DNA of 64,000 nucleotides from Spironucleus salmonicida (taxonomy: Eukaryota; Fornicata; Diplomonadida; Hexamitidae): positions 372,001 through 436,000 of the forward strand of contig CM035318.1 in assembly GCA_000497125.2 (NCBI GenBank), given 5' to 3'. How positions within the stretch are numbered: position 1 is the first letter of the stretch; each line of letters opens with the position of its first letter. The position numbers and the translations under genes were made by a program. A model generated the notes under the pieces. That model was not told where the DNA came from, made no database searches, and saw nothing but the letters and a program-made list of their open reading frames with translations. Below are positions 37,505 to 50,367 of this stretch, one piece after another.

Positions 37505-40027
37505 ATGCAGCTTTAAATATAATAAGCTCTAGAACAGTCTCTAAACCCTCTTACGATACAATAGGCAACATAAACTCTAGAAACTATGCGTTTGGATCCA
37601 AATTTTACTGAAAATTTAATTCCATTCCTTTAGACCGATCTTGCATTACCTGCAATTATCTAACTCTCACTTACACATAAAAATTTTATAGATCGCTAAC
37701 CATAACCATATCTCAAGTTAGCAATATAGCTTTTATAGATTCCTCCATAAATATCTGCTATCCCCAAAACATCTAATTTTCTTAACTAACTGGTTCCACA
37801 TCTTTTTGAATCAGGCTGGTTTACACAAATTAATGATCTTTAAGAGATGTTCGTATAATAGTAAAATATTCTAGCACTTAATGCAGTATGTGCTTGTTTT
37901 GAGAAATTTTAATCAGTAAGTTTGAATGATGAAATTGCGACTAAAATATTAAATTTATTAGAAAATTCTAAAGAAATGGTTAATTTTGTTTTTAAAGATT
38001 ATACTTAATAATACAGTTCTATATTGAGACTTTTACGAGCAGCATTTTCGTGGGAAGATCTACCTGATTTTTATCTAGAACATTATTAAGATATAATAAC
38101 ATTACTGTATAAAATTATAAATAATAATATGTGTAATAAAGAGGAATTTGAGGTAATAAATGAAATAGTCGGGGAAGCTATTTGTGTTCATTCAGAAGAA
38201 CTTAAAGAACATTTAGAAATATCAGTTCAATTTTTAATATATTGTGTTGAAATGCATGTATTAGATTGTAATTATGAATATTTTGTTGCTAAGACATTAA
38301 ATAAGTTGGCTCACTTTATTAGTTCGCCTGAGATGTAATAAATAATGTTAAAATTTACTAGTAGTTTGTATTAGCTTACACTCAAGGCACTATAAATAAC
38401 AGAATAAGACTATGATAATATTAAATTTTGTGATAATTTATATTTCTAGTGTTATCAGTCACGATATGATTTTAATTCTAGAAAAGATGGTGCTGAGTAA
38501 ATTTTAAAAGAGCTTTCAAAGTTAATACCAGAAATGAAATAGAATATACAGTAATAAGCATTTTAATAAGTAACTTTTGATAATTTATCGATTTAGATTA
38601 TTTTATTTAGAGTTTTTTCTATATAAAGCATGAGTAAAATACTAGGAATCAAACTATAAGTAGACTAAGATTATGTGAACTAGTTTGGCAGAAATTTATA
38701 TAATCTCATACAAAGCATATCATCAGTTAGTGATGAGAAAATATCTTTAATCTTTTCAGATATTCTTAAATTTACGGTTGATTTTTAAACAGTATTAGAG
38801 GACTCTATTCTCACTGAGCTTATACAAAAATTAGTAGCTATTTATTTAGGGAATTCAAATTAATTTTACAATAAAAATATGGCTTCTTCCGTTACTTAAG
38901 CACTTACATCTAAAGTACCCTGTTCTTAGTTTATAAATGAGAAAATTTTATCAAAACTTATAATTGAAAGCTAGGAAAATGTTATGTCAGATATAGAAAT
39001 ACAAGCTGTTTATTGTATTCTAAAAGCAGTCGTTAATTCTCTTTCAATTGAAAGTTAATCACAATTTATGTAATAAATTTTATAACTTCTTTAGATTTCT
39101 CTTTAAAATGAAGCTGGATAATCATATCTACATTACCTGTTTGAAACTACAGGTATTTTCATTAAATTTGCTAAATTTGATGTTTAAGATATATTTATAT
39201 ACTTATAGTAACTCACATTAAATGTGAATGAAAGCTAGCTTTAGGAGATATCCCCTTTCATATATTAACTTTTTACTTTAACTTCAAATACTGATATTTA
39301 ACTTCCATTATTATATCAAAGCTTAACCATAGAAACATACCAAAATTATCCAGATATGACGTTACCTTTATTATTCTTTGCAGATAAGTACTTAACTAAT
39401 AATAAAATTGAATTTTATCAAAAACCAAACACCATATTAAGATTAACATAAGAGTTTGGTCCCCAACTTAAGATTGAACCTGTGATATAAGATTTAATAA
39501 CCATATTGGTATAATAAAAATCAAAAATGCACCTTGCAATTAAGTTTATAAATAATACTATGGCAACAATAAGGTATGAACAACAATTTTTGTCTCAACT
39601 CACAATGTTTATTATGTCATAGAAGTAAATTCTTTTTACAAATAGGGAGCTACTTAAGTAATGTAGTATATATCTTTTAATGGAAATTGAAAATATTCCT
39701 AATTAGTAAGAAACTTTGTAAATGATAATCAAGCCAGCAGCTACTAGTTTTGGCATTCGTGATTAGTACAAATAAATATACTGTTCATTATTAGTGGAAA
39801 AGAGTTCTAGTTTATCATAATTTTTACCTTTAATTATTGAAATTTGTGGGCTTGCATTAGGAAAAATTAGAACTAGAGGAAATATGGGGCTAACTAGATA
39901 AGAAAAGGAGGGATAGGTGGTAGGTGTAAGTGTTTTAGATAGCGTTCTGGATAAGGAAAATGTGTTGAGTCTGGCTGACTTAACTGCAGAGTGCTAATAA
40001 AGACTCGGAGTTACGGCTTGGTAGTGA
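37505..40027 (+). CDS. Importin-beta superfamily nuclear transport receptor
   Basis: The 840-residue intronless frame starts MQLQIQQALEQSLNPLTIQQ and is built of HEAT-like helical pairs. The N-terminal pattern fits the Ran-binding importin N-terminal domain (QATQTLETMRLDPNFTENL, LALPAIIQLSLTHKNFIDRQ). The solenoid continues to the end with an acidic break (LVEKSSSLSQFLPL). Size and layout suggest an exportin-2/CAS or importin-7/8 type receptor that shuttles cargo with RanGTP; the subtype is not resolvable by eye. The C-terminal 60 residues are more GC-rich (VVGVSVLDSVLDKENVLSL). Confidence 0.7.
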
Positions 40028-40074
40028 TTGAAAGGTTACAATATGGTATAATAATATAATAATGATTAAATAAA

Positions 40075-41574
40075 ATGAATTTATCAAAATGTATTTATAA
40101 ACAAATCTGTTAAGAGGCCTCTTATTAAGTTCTCACATTTGCCTAGAAAACAGTTCTAGATGCAATTTTAACCATGGAGACTCCCATTTTTATTTTAGCA
40201 CTACCTGGAGCCGGAACGTCACATTTGATGTAATGTATTTCTAATATTGGGCGAGCTGTTTATGCTAATGAATTTTAAATATTTCAGGAGTAGAATAATA
40301 TATAAAATTGTCAATTCTTATTGGTTGAAGACTCGCATTTATATTCTTTAAATATACTTTAACTACCTATCAAACATGCAAGTAATGTAGTTTTAGCTGG
40401 ATTATACAATTAGGATATCATGAAATTTATTAGATAACGTGGAATATCTATTTGTGTGCTAGAGCATAATATGAAACATCTCTCTAGGAACATTTTTATG
40501 TTATAACGTGCTTTATCTAGACTAGATCAAAGTGATTTATAATATATGTTTGAAGAGTTCCAGGAAAAAATTGAGCCGGTTACATATCAAATAAGTAATA
40601 TAGTAGAAATATACTTAAATGTATAAGATCGTCGAGATTATTTCAGAAATAAAGATGCTGTATTTTAACATAAACATGATTTTTAAGGTAGGTTAAAGAA
40701 TTATAATTTATTTTATAAAAGTCAATAATAGGAAGTTATAATAGAGTTTCCTCCTATAGTATTAGTTGAAAAGTATATAGATGCAGAAAAATTTCATAGT
40801 TAATTGATTCAAGCAGCTGAGGGAGTAATTAAGATAGAAAATTATATTTTTTGGCCATAATCACTCATTATTTTTAACTAAAATCATAAAGATATTTAGA
40901 TCTATGAGATTGGATTAATAACAAATATAGTTGAAATATAAGGAAGATATTAATTTATTATCGTAATAAAAAATAGAAATAATTTATACTTAGTGGATAT
41001 CATTCCCAATATTTAAAATATACCTTTTGAACTAGCATTTGCTTTATCAATTGATCGGTATAATTTTTTAAAACTCGATCGAGCTATTATTTAAATTGTA
41101 AGAGATTCTAGTTAGCAGTTCATACTTCAGTGCATTTCAATGGCTTAGTAAATCTAATTAGCAGTACTGTAAGCCCCGATTTTCTCAAACACAAGAGTTA
41201 ATTTTTTTAATCTTTCTAATTAAGTGTTAAATTCATTATATTCCTAAAAAAATTTAGTAATACCTGAATTTCTAAGCTAAAATCCATTTATTACAACATA
41301 CTATAGAGAGAAGAAAGATTTATATAACTAGTATAAGCAGGAGTTATAGTTTCACTAACCAAATCCACCCAGTTTCGAAAAATTTTATGTTAGATAAGCT
41401 CATAGTTAATCACCTGTATTATTTGGTGGTATTTACACGGGCTATCCTGCAACACACTAATATCATATTCATTCACTGTAAGAAAGCTTACAGTCTCATA
41501 TTAATTAAAATTTTCCATTGTAAAATTTATATGATGAAATTTCTATTAGTAGTTCGAAGTCCGATTTTCTTTGA
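40075..41574 (+). CDS. SF1-helicase-like protein with degenerate P-loop, 499 aa
   Basis: Frame starts MNLSKCIYKQICQEASYQVL. The order of motifs follows a UPF1/SMUBP2-type N-terminal RecA domain: Q-motif-like FAQKTVLDAILTMETPIFIL, Walker A position LPGAGTSHLM, Walker B position FLLVEDSHLY, a GDxxQ-like VVLAGLYNQDIMKF, and VLEHNMKHLSRN where QYRM would be. The Walker A lysine is absent (GAGTS rather than GTGKT) and the DEAx box is altered. The second half shows no clear RecA2 motifs. It is therefore likely a catalytically dead helicase relative, or a scaffold. The family link is inference from motif order. Confidence 0.45.
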
Positions 41575-41683
41575 TATATCAAGTATGATTTATCTTATAT
41601 GACATTAAATTAATTCAATACATATTCTAGTACAATTATTATATTATATATTATATAATAATTAATAGTGCTTCAATACTTAA

Positions 41684-42229
41684 ATGCTACCAGTGAATCC
41701 AGTTATAAATCATGATGAGTTAAAATCTGCATTCAAAGAATAATTTGATATATTTTCATTTAAATTCTAGTCTTAGCATCCCTTAGATAGAGTCGCAACA
41801 AAGAAATTCATTCCAGACCCTCCTCGATAAATTTCATAGTAAGCAACTAAATTTGGAGGTGAGCGCAAGACAGTTTTTGAAAAAATTATCAATAACTAAA
41901 AGAATATGTCGTAATCTATTGGATACTTGAATCCATATCACAACAAAATTTATCATGTTTCTAAAGATACACCAGATCTTATTCCAACTCCTAGGCAGAC
42001 GTATGTTGATAAAATTGTTACTTACTCAGATGCATACTAGAAGCTTCCTGAGCTTCGATCTTAATTTTGCACAAAAATAAACTGCTAAGAGCGTACAATG
42101 CCAGAGCCATTCTCACTCACCAGAAGAAAAAAATATAAATACGTAGTAAAATACGACCCAAAGTTAGAATTTTCTGGAAAATTTAGCTTCTCGAAATCTA
42201 TGAATCTATCATTATCGAGCATTTAGTGA
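41684..42229 (+). CDS. Hypothetical basic protein, 181 aa
   Basis: Frame starts MLPVNPVINHDELKSAFKEQ. It is extended and basic, with Pro/Tyr motifs (KFIPDPPRQIS, NPYHNKIYHV, TPDLIPTPRQTYVDKI) and a basic patch TRRKKYKYVVKYDPKLEF. The spacing of Pro, Tyr and Phe in a charged background again resembles flagellar microtubule-binding proteins. No named domain. Stop at 42227 is followed by 40 bases and then the stop of the convergent epsilon-tubulin gene. Confidence 0.55.
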
Positions 42230-42269
42230 TTTTTTACCTGTCAAAATTCACAAAATATGCTCGATTCGG

Positions 42270-43688
42270 TCAAAAAATAACAGGACTATTCCACTTCCCA
42301 TACCCTTTTATCTTCTCTTGATCAACAACCATCCGCCCCTCAATTCCTTCATATCCATTAACGACCTCCAAAACCCGTGCATTTCTCCTGTCAATCTCGT
42401 CAAGTTCCATCCATTTTAAATAATGATGTAAATACATCTTTCTATTTCGCATTTTGGAGTACATCTCCTAAATACCTTTTATGTTACCTAAAATACTACT
42501 AGAATTACGTAAACTAACAACGTTTTCATTACCATTTCCTCCATCAGTAATGCCCATTTTGAATCCCCTAACACCCCATTCAGGATGTCTGATAGTGACT
42601 CCCTCTAAGCAACTAGATACAGTACCAGAATCTACATTTCCACGCGCAAAAATAGCACTGCTTAGACTAGGTCCGCTGGTCGAATTGGTAAGTTGGGAAA
42701 TTCCAGTGAAAAGTTATCGAATGGCAGGTTAAATTGATCTAAAAGATTTTTAAAATGGAAGAGGAGCAAGTGCAGAGCAAGCTATATTAAGTTCCTAGAA
42801 TGGGACTAAATTAGTCGAAATTTCGTTTAAATCTACGTTCATCTCCCCGCCAAAGCGCATTGATGCAGTTATTGATGATAGCGTGGTAGCAATAGCCTCA
42901 TTAATTTAGGGGAACGGTCGTGAATGTTACTTTTACTATTATTATGATTATTCTTCAGTTTTTGTAAGCTCATTAGACTTTTTCTATTTTAGTACATCTC
43001 GCAGTTCATCAAGAATTGATTTCTGTTTCTTAATTTGAATTGTCTAAAAATTTGACAGTCCACCTGTACCTAGACCCTATTTAACTTAATCATATGATTA
43101 ATAAATTTTGTCGTTATCAAAAGGTAGCACTAGATCTGCAGAATTAAGCAAAGACGATAAAGAGAAAACTGTATTATATGGCGCGGTAATAACGTCGGCT
43201 GCTTCTACAGATGGAATAACAGCAGATGAAATTATGGATACACCTGGATATGTTTCACGGGTAAGTTCCATGAGAAAAGCACCAAGACCAGATCCAGTTC
43301 CACCACCTAGAGAAGAAAAAGACAAAAACCCTTGCAGAGAGTCGCAACGTTCAGCTTGGAAACGAATTGCTTCTAAAAGATTATCTTTCTGCTCTTAACC
43401 ATGGCGTGAGAATCCTTCCGAAAAATTATTACCAGAACCATCAACTCCAGATACTGTTGATTTTTTGTCAAAAATCATAGATAACTCTGACTTAAATATT
43501 TGATTTAAAACACCTTCTTCCATATCCACCAAAACACCTCTAGCTTATGGAAATTGTTTATTACCATCATATAGAAATGTTGAAGCTGAATCTGTATATG
43601 AACAATGTTCGCTCATGATGGTTCTCCAAAACTCAGAGCCTATTTAGTTGCCACATTATCCAATTTGTAAAGTTATTATCTCTCTCAT
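42270..43688 (-). CDS. Epsilon-tubulin
   Basis: Centriole/basal-body tubulin needed for triplet microtubule organisation. The 472-residue frame starts [20 protein letters not shown]. Key elements are [36 protein letters not shown], the tubulin GTP signature [32 protein letters not shown] and [13 protein letters not shown]. The SEH after the N-terminal helix and the GSGNN loop are epsilon-type features, and length equals the usual 475. A Gln/Lys-rich insert ([18 protein letters not shown], then EEQSQQQQKQH) at about residues 240-280 corresponds to the known epsilon loop but is Gln-expanded. Confidence 0.92.
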
Positions 43689-43765
43689 TCCTTTTCAAAT
43701 AAAACGTAACAAATATCTATTTATTAAAAATATAATATGATATATATGTTTCCACTCCAAATCAA

Positions 43766-46700
43766 ATGGATACTATTAAAAAAATTTATTATACAGATCA
43801 GTCTGTTCTAGCAAGTCTATTAACATCTGATACTGCTCTTACTTTACTTACTAATAAAACTATAGAATACCACAATGCCAATTAGGAGAATCCTCTGAAA
43901 ATTATACTTTAAATTCCAGTTAATCATTCAATAGTGTAAGCTAGGTTCTTTCCAAGACCTGGCTAAGTTGAAATATTATTAGCAATATTAAAAGCAGATA
44001 ATAATTAATTTTTAGTAATTTTGGAAATAGGCAACGGAAAAATTTAATTTTCAACACCTTCATATTAATAAATTACTGATTTTAATTATATTGGAAATTC
44101 AGCTTTTTATGTAGCAGATAACATTATATATTCGTGGGATATACAGATTTAACCAGAGATTTTTTATAAAGGAACTGGAAAAATTAATAATATTCAGTTT
44201 GCTGAGATTTTGTTTAAATAACATGTTATCATTTGTTCTGATGATAAAGTTTTCACAATTGAGGCTGATACAAAGAGATAAGCACTTGATTTTAATATCA
44301 CAGGTAAAATTAGGTTAATGTGTTTTAATTCATTTATTAACCAAATATTTATTTAAACTATTGACGGCCCATTTTTTATTTTTGACTTGAATACAACTCT
44401 TACTTTTAATCTTTAACCTCCTATTCTAAACTATTCTTATAGTGGTAATTACAGGCTAAATAAAGTTTTACCCACTGAAAGTGGTTATATTGTAACGTGT
44501 TGTAACGGATTAATATATAATTTAGAAGTTGTATATGAAAGTCCATGTGCTGATTTAACTCAAATTGAAAAAATTGTAATAAATTAAGCAGGATTTTAGC
44601 TTGTTATCAAAGGAGCAAAAGTCTTATTTAATTCTTAAATAAAATTTTTAGGCCTTTCAAGAATCAGTAATGATTACTTTTTTGTTGGTACTGAAAATTG
44701 TATTATTTGCGGTAAAGTTTCTAGTATTAATACATGTGATGATGATTACATAGGGTTAGGCGTAACTAAACGTTAAAACGACTTAATTAAGAAAACTCGT
44801 ATTAGCTTAATGAAATCAGACGATGCTTAGTATAAAGAGTTTATTGATAATTTACTAACATATAAATTAGGTCATGTGTCAGAATTATTTAAAAATCAGT
44901 ATATAATGTTATGCAAAGATCTCTATCATATTGTCTAATATTACTCATTTACAGAAAATCATGATTTAGTATAAACTATTGATTCTCCTTGGGCTGATTT
45001 AGATAATCAAATATAATAAAAACCGTTTTCAGACGATGACCAATTTATAGCACTCAATCCATTTTATCCATAAGAACAATTTAGAATTATGCTGAATTCA
45101 GAATCTTAATAAAATGATTTAGATACCTTTATTGATCTTACACTTCAATAATTTTCATCAGATCCAATTGTTTCTTCATAAAAAATGTAGCTTTCAGCAT
45201 ATGCTAAAAATTATTTCCCGCATCTAACTGCTATTATTTATAGAATATCCAAATAATTCAACGAAGGACTGGTGAAGCTTAATTAATTTAAATAAAATAT
45301 GTAGCACCAGTCACAGTTTTTAGCTGATAATTTCAAAAAATTAAATTAAAACGAGACTGATTTAAGTCTAAAGACGGAGTAATCCCGCATCCTTCTAGAA
45401 AAATATGTTGCTAGTTATTATCATGAAAAATTATAAAAATTTGATTTGCTTTCAAATGAACCATCGAATATTAGAAATCTTATTAAATTTATTTTACCAC
45501 TTTATTTAAAAAGTGAAGTATCTACAAAGTTATCAAAGACGTAGCTTCTATCTGCTTTCAGCAAAAGTTTGAATGTTTTAATTGAAAATTTCACAGCATC
45601 AACTCCACAAAATTTAAGTTTAGATGGTAAAAATGCAGTTTCAGAAACAATTTTAGATTAAAATCATTCGATTTTCCATTAAAATCTAACTAGACTAAAT
45701 ATTGGTTATGGTAAAATAGAAAAGTTCGCATTCTAACCATTGCCAGCAAATTCGATTTCGTTCCATTTTACAGAAATAGATCAGAATTTAGTGAATTTGC
45801 TAAAAGAAATTAATGCATAGAACAACTAAATGAGATAAATTTCAAATGAATATTTGATTTTTGATGACTTTTTGGTACCCTACGTCATCTATGATTTTAT
45901 TGAACTTTTTTCAGCAACAAACTTGTTATTTATGGTATCTGATCAACTAAAAAATACATCATAGGAAATATTCAATGCTATTCAGTATACTAATAAATAA
46001 TTTAAAGGGAAATTCTAGCTTTTGGAGTTATATGATATTAGACCTTACGAATAAAATGATTAATATTCGAAACTTTACTTCAAGAAAGCCGAAAATATTT
46101 TTCGTTTAAGTGATATAATAACAAATTAAACGTAGGATTTGAGCTGGTAAAATCCACACAAAAAATTCATTCCAAGGCCTCAAAATCTATAAGATACTCT
46201 AGAAAAAATGTAGTTTGGCATGAAACAGATTAAGCGTATTATAGCTAACCTAGCAGAGTTTCTAAACTTTGTGTAAACTTAGGAAGTCGCTGTAAACGGA
46301 CTTGAAAACGGAAAATTCCGCTCATACGGAGGTATTGATCCAACATAAGTTTTTGTAGACTTAATAACATTAGAAGTGCATGTTTTGTTTGTATTTGAAA
46401 ATACAGATTCACTTAAAATTGATAACAATAGAATAGTTATGGGAGCATGTTTCCAAGCACCAGAACTTATTTTTGGTGTCAGATAGCCATCCAGTGATGT
46501 GTGGAGTCTGGCATTATTATTTTTATGTTTGTATCATTCGTTTGTTGCAGTTCCAAAGTAGAAAAAAATGAAAAGAGCTGATATAAAAAGTTTTGCATAA
46601 ATAATTTTTAATTTCAATTATTTTGTGCACTTAACCAGTAAAATTGCTGCCGACAATTTCAATTTCAAATCAAAAAATAGCAAACAACGAGAAATGCCTA

Positions 46701-48196
46701 CTCCATTATAAACAGTAATTTTAGCAGTTTTAACAGCATCAGCAAGCTTGAGTACTGATATAACAGATTTGCCTTAGCAATAATAAATCAGCAAAATACT
46801 GAAAGTTTTAATGTCTGGAAGCTCATAGTAAGTTTCTAATATGCAAGATTATTTCACAAAAGCAATATCACAGCCTTTCATAAATCCTGGGCAAAATGGA
46901 GAAGCAAAAGAGCTTTTTTCTTATAATAAAGGTAAAATGTTTAAGTTTATAGAATTAACAGAAAAATATATTTAAAATATTATTAAAAAGTGTCTGGTGT
47001 TCAATTCTGATGAGCGAATGAGTATTTCAGAATTCCTGAGCTTGTGGAAGTGTGAAGGAGACGACGTATTACAATAGGAGTTAGTGCTTTCGAAGGATAT
47101 TTAAAATATTTCCGAGTCAAATTAGAAGGTGATGTAATATTAGTTGTAAGTAAAAATTGAGATCTCGTCAGGGGAGGATTTATCTGTTACTAACGAAGAA
47201 GATGTTGAAGACGAAGAGGAAGATTTTAGCGATTAATTAGAAAAAATTAATGCTGAAATGTCATATTCCGGTTCTCAATAGGTTGAAGAGGAAATTGATG
47301 AAGAAAATTTCGAGGAAATGACCGAAGGTGAAATCAAGGAAATCAAGGAGAAGAAGCAGTATAATAGCTAATTAGAAGCTTTTAGAGAAATTTATATCTA
47401 ATAATATGGAGAAGTTCCTGGTGATTTAGATTTAGAGGCTTTGATGAAACATAGCATAGCAGATTAAGAGGATCCTAATTTAGAAGAGATAGCTGGATTG
47501 GAAACTAGCGACATTTACAAAGCTGATGATATGAACTACTATTAGGATATCATTGATAATCCTGATAAATTTAAAGAAGTAGAAGTACCTGTTGTTGCAG
47601 AGGATGTTGAAAAAGTCAACTAACCCTAAATCAAAGGTGTGATGAGTTAGATGAAGCCAGAATACGATGTGTACGCTATGTAAGATGAATTAGTGGAAGA
47701 GTATAATATGCCTTCAGATTATGAGCCTGAGAAATCTGAAGAAGTAGAGTAGGCCGAAGAGCTACCCTGGTATGTATTAGCAGCTTAGTAAGAGGAAAAA
47801 GAAAAATAAGAAAAAGCAAGCACAAAACTAACTAGGAAACAAAAAATATAGTAGAGAGACAAAAAAGTTGCTTCTGGAGAGCAAGAATCAGATGATTACA
47901 CCTATGAAGATGATGAAGAAGAAGAGGAAGCGGACCACGAAGAGGAGAAAACCGAAATATCGAAAACTGAAAAACAAGAAAAGGATGATGAGCCATAATT
48001 TAACTATGAGAACTCTGACAAACCAATTTGGGAAACAGCTGAAGGGGATTAGGAAAAAGAAGTATTTTATGATGAAAATGGCGAAGTAATTGACATGAAT
48101 ATCGGAGATATGAACATCGAATAGGAAATTTTGATAGACGATGACGGTATGGCATATTATATCAATGAGGAAGGCGAAAAGCAGTACCTGGAGTGA
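43766..48196 (+). CDS. 1476-residue protein: propeller-like N-terminus, pseudokinase, acidic tail
   Basis: One continuous frame from ATG 43766 to TGA 48194. Residues 1-400 are beta-rich with repeated hydrophobic pairs (NQIFIQTIDGPFFIFDL, FVGTENCIICGKVS), suggestive of a WD/beta-propeller. Residues 430-620 include a Gln-rich coil (KQFNEGLVKLNQFKQNMQ) as in Nup88-like proteins. Residues 640-1120 contain kinase remnants, clearest in ACFQAPELIFG and PSSDVWSLALLFLCLYHSF, but the HRD site reads VNGLENGK, so catalysis is not expected. Residues 1140-1476 are acidic (EDVEDEEEDFSD, ENGEVIDMN, INEEGEKQYLE). The pseudokinase is fairly clear; the propeller and Nup88 parallels are weak. Confidence 0.6.
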
Positions 48197-48216
48197 TATT
48201 TGTTAAATGAAATCTG

Positions 48217-49131
48217 TCACTTTGCGTCCCATATTAAAAGGAGGGACTTTTCCATATTACCGGAAAAGTCAGATTTGATGTCTTTTGCGAGCGAACCGCT
48301 GAACTTTGGATAATATTCATTTACAACAGATCTATACCTGTCTCTGAACAGCGCGGCGGCGTTTATCATGTTGACCTCCTTCGTCCCGGCGCCCTTCATG
48401 GACTTATGCAAAATGAAGGCACAGGCTTGGGCACCTGCAATGAGGAAATCGTGTGCAAGGAGGAACGCATACTCAGCCTTTCCAGCAAAATCACCCTTAA
48501 TAGCGTCGCGAAGAGATTTCTTGTTGTTCTGCTCGTAAATTTGGGCGATTTGGGCGTACTCTTTGGATGTAGAAGTGCAGAGCATGCGGATAACAGCCTG
48601 CTCATCAGTTCCGGCGCCTTTAATTGCCTGGGTCATGGTGGTAGCGTCCTGCTACGCCTAGTTGCGGTCGAATCTGGTCTGACACATCCAGGCCTTAATA
48701 AGGCGTGAAAAGGGGTTCTTTGAGAGGTCATCAGCGACGTCTTCCACCATTTGGGCTTTAAACAACCTGAAATATGCGTTACTGATCTCCTTCATATCGT
48801 TCTCGTCGGCCATGAAAATGAGTTCTGCAAGCGTGCGCTCGTCGGTGCCCATGCCTTTGATGGCCTTTTTCAGCTGTGTGGCCCAGAACTTATATCTTGG
48901 CTCGAAACACGCGAGTAAAAGATCTTCTAATTTTCCAGAAGTTTCTTTCTTGATAACTGTGCTGAGGTCTTTGCCATAACAGCAGTAAAATGCCTTGGTG
49001 ACTTCAAAGAGCTCGTCGGGTGTACACTGGCAAATTACGTCTATAATTTTAGCTTCGTCTGTACCAGCACCCTTACAGGCTACTTAGATCTATTCAGCCA
49101 ATCTTACAAAGTCGGCGTTAGTTTTCGACAT
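48217..49131 (-). CDS. Annexin (alpha-giardin-like) 1
   Basis: Calcium-dependent phospholipid-binding protein. The 304-residue frame starts MSKTNADFVRLAEQIQVACK. Four annexin repeats are visible through the type-2 calcium-loop pattern G-x-G-T: KGAGTDEAKIIDVI, KGMGTDERTLAELI, KGAGTDEQAVIRML, KGAGTKEVNMINAA, each followed by the helical core. Repeats 1-3 keep the Asp after GT; repeat 4 has Lys. In diplomonads such proteins are the alpha-giardins of the cortical cytoskeleton. The last two thirds are GC-rich and use CAA/CAG for nearly every Gln. Divergent from annexin 2 over 283 bases. Confidence 0.95.
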
Positions 49132-49414
49132 TTTAAAAGACGATTTGATATCTTTATTTTTAAAATAAATAGTAAATAGGTTTAACTTATTTTACTGTAA
49201 ATAAAGCGTTTTTACACAATTCTATTGATCTTATGATATGGTTTAAAATCTTTATAATTTGAACCAGGTAAAAACTGAGGCTACGCTGATGTAATGTGGA
49301 TTTCTTTAGGTCTTATGCGTTATATGAAAAATAAGTTAAATAATTTGTTCTACAATTAACTGAATCATTAATATTAGCTATTATAGTATAAATACTAAAA
49401 GTTTTTTTCTTAAA

Positions 49415-50326
49415 ATGGCAGATCGTAAAGCTAAATGGGTCTAACATGCTACTACTATTTAGAAAGCATGTAATGGTATGGGAACCGATGAAAAGGCGAT
49501 AATTGATGTTATTGCTGCATGTACGCCAGATGATTGCGCTGGAGTCTCTCAAGCATATTATTGCTGCTATGGCAAGGACGTAGTTAAACTGCTCTAAAAA
49601 GAAACATCTGGAACATTTGATAAATTCCTCACTGCATGCTTCACTAAGAGATATTAACTTTGGGTTTAATTACTTAAAGAGGCCATCAAGGGTCTTGGAA
49701 CTGACGAAAAATCTCTTTGTGAGCTTATAATCATGGGAACTACAACCGATATGGAAATTCTTTAAAAAGAATATTTCAGACTCTACAAAAAAGAAATGAT
49801 TGAAGAGATTTCTGATGATATTTCCAACAAAGCACCTTGGGCTAAATTGATTAAAGCTTGGATGTATCAAACCCGTTTCACTAGAAACTCAATAGCTTAA
49901 GACGTTGATACTCTTAAATAGGCGATGAAGGGTGCTGGTACAGACGAGCAAGCTATTATTCGTATTCTTACAACTTCTACTCCTGCAGAATTTGTCTAAA
50001 TTGCGGAAGCATACGAAAAGACTACCGGTAAACCTCTTCGTGAACATTTGAAAAAGGAACTATCAGGTAAATCTGAATACGCTTTTTGTCTCGCCCATGA
50101 CGTACTTATTTGTCCTTCCAAAGCAGCTGCTTTTGTTATTCACAAAGCAATCAAGGGAGCTGGTACAAATGAGAAAACAATTATCAATTTTACTGCACTA
50201 TATAGAGATAGATGTACTGATATCAATACATAATACACTAAATATGGATCACTTGCTAAAGATATTAAAGGTGATTTCAGCAGTCATATGGAAAAAGCAT
50301 TATTGGCAATTTGGAAGGCCCAGTGA
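49415..50326 (+). CDS. Annexin (alpha-giardin-like) 2
   Basis: The 303-residue frame starts MADRKAKWVQHATTIQKACN. Four repeats carry NGMGTDEKAIIDVI, KGLGTDEKSLCELI, KGAGTDEQAIIRIL and KGAGTNEKTIINFT, closely matching annexin 1 in register, including the FYCCYG/YYCCYGKD element and the end MEKALLAIWKAQ. It is the head-to-head paralogue of annexin 1 but written with AT-rich codons and TAA/TAG glutamines. The 283-base spacer between the two starts must serve both genes. Confidence 0.95.
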
Positions 50327-50367
50327 TATTCTGTTTGATAATTTCTTATATAAATTAAATTAAATTT

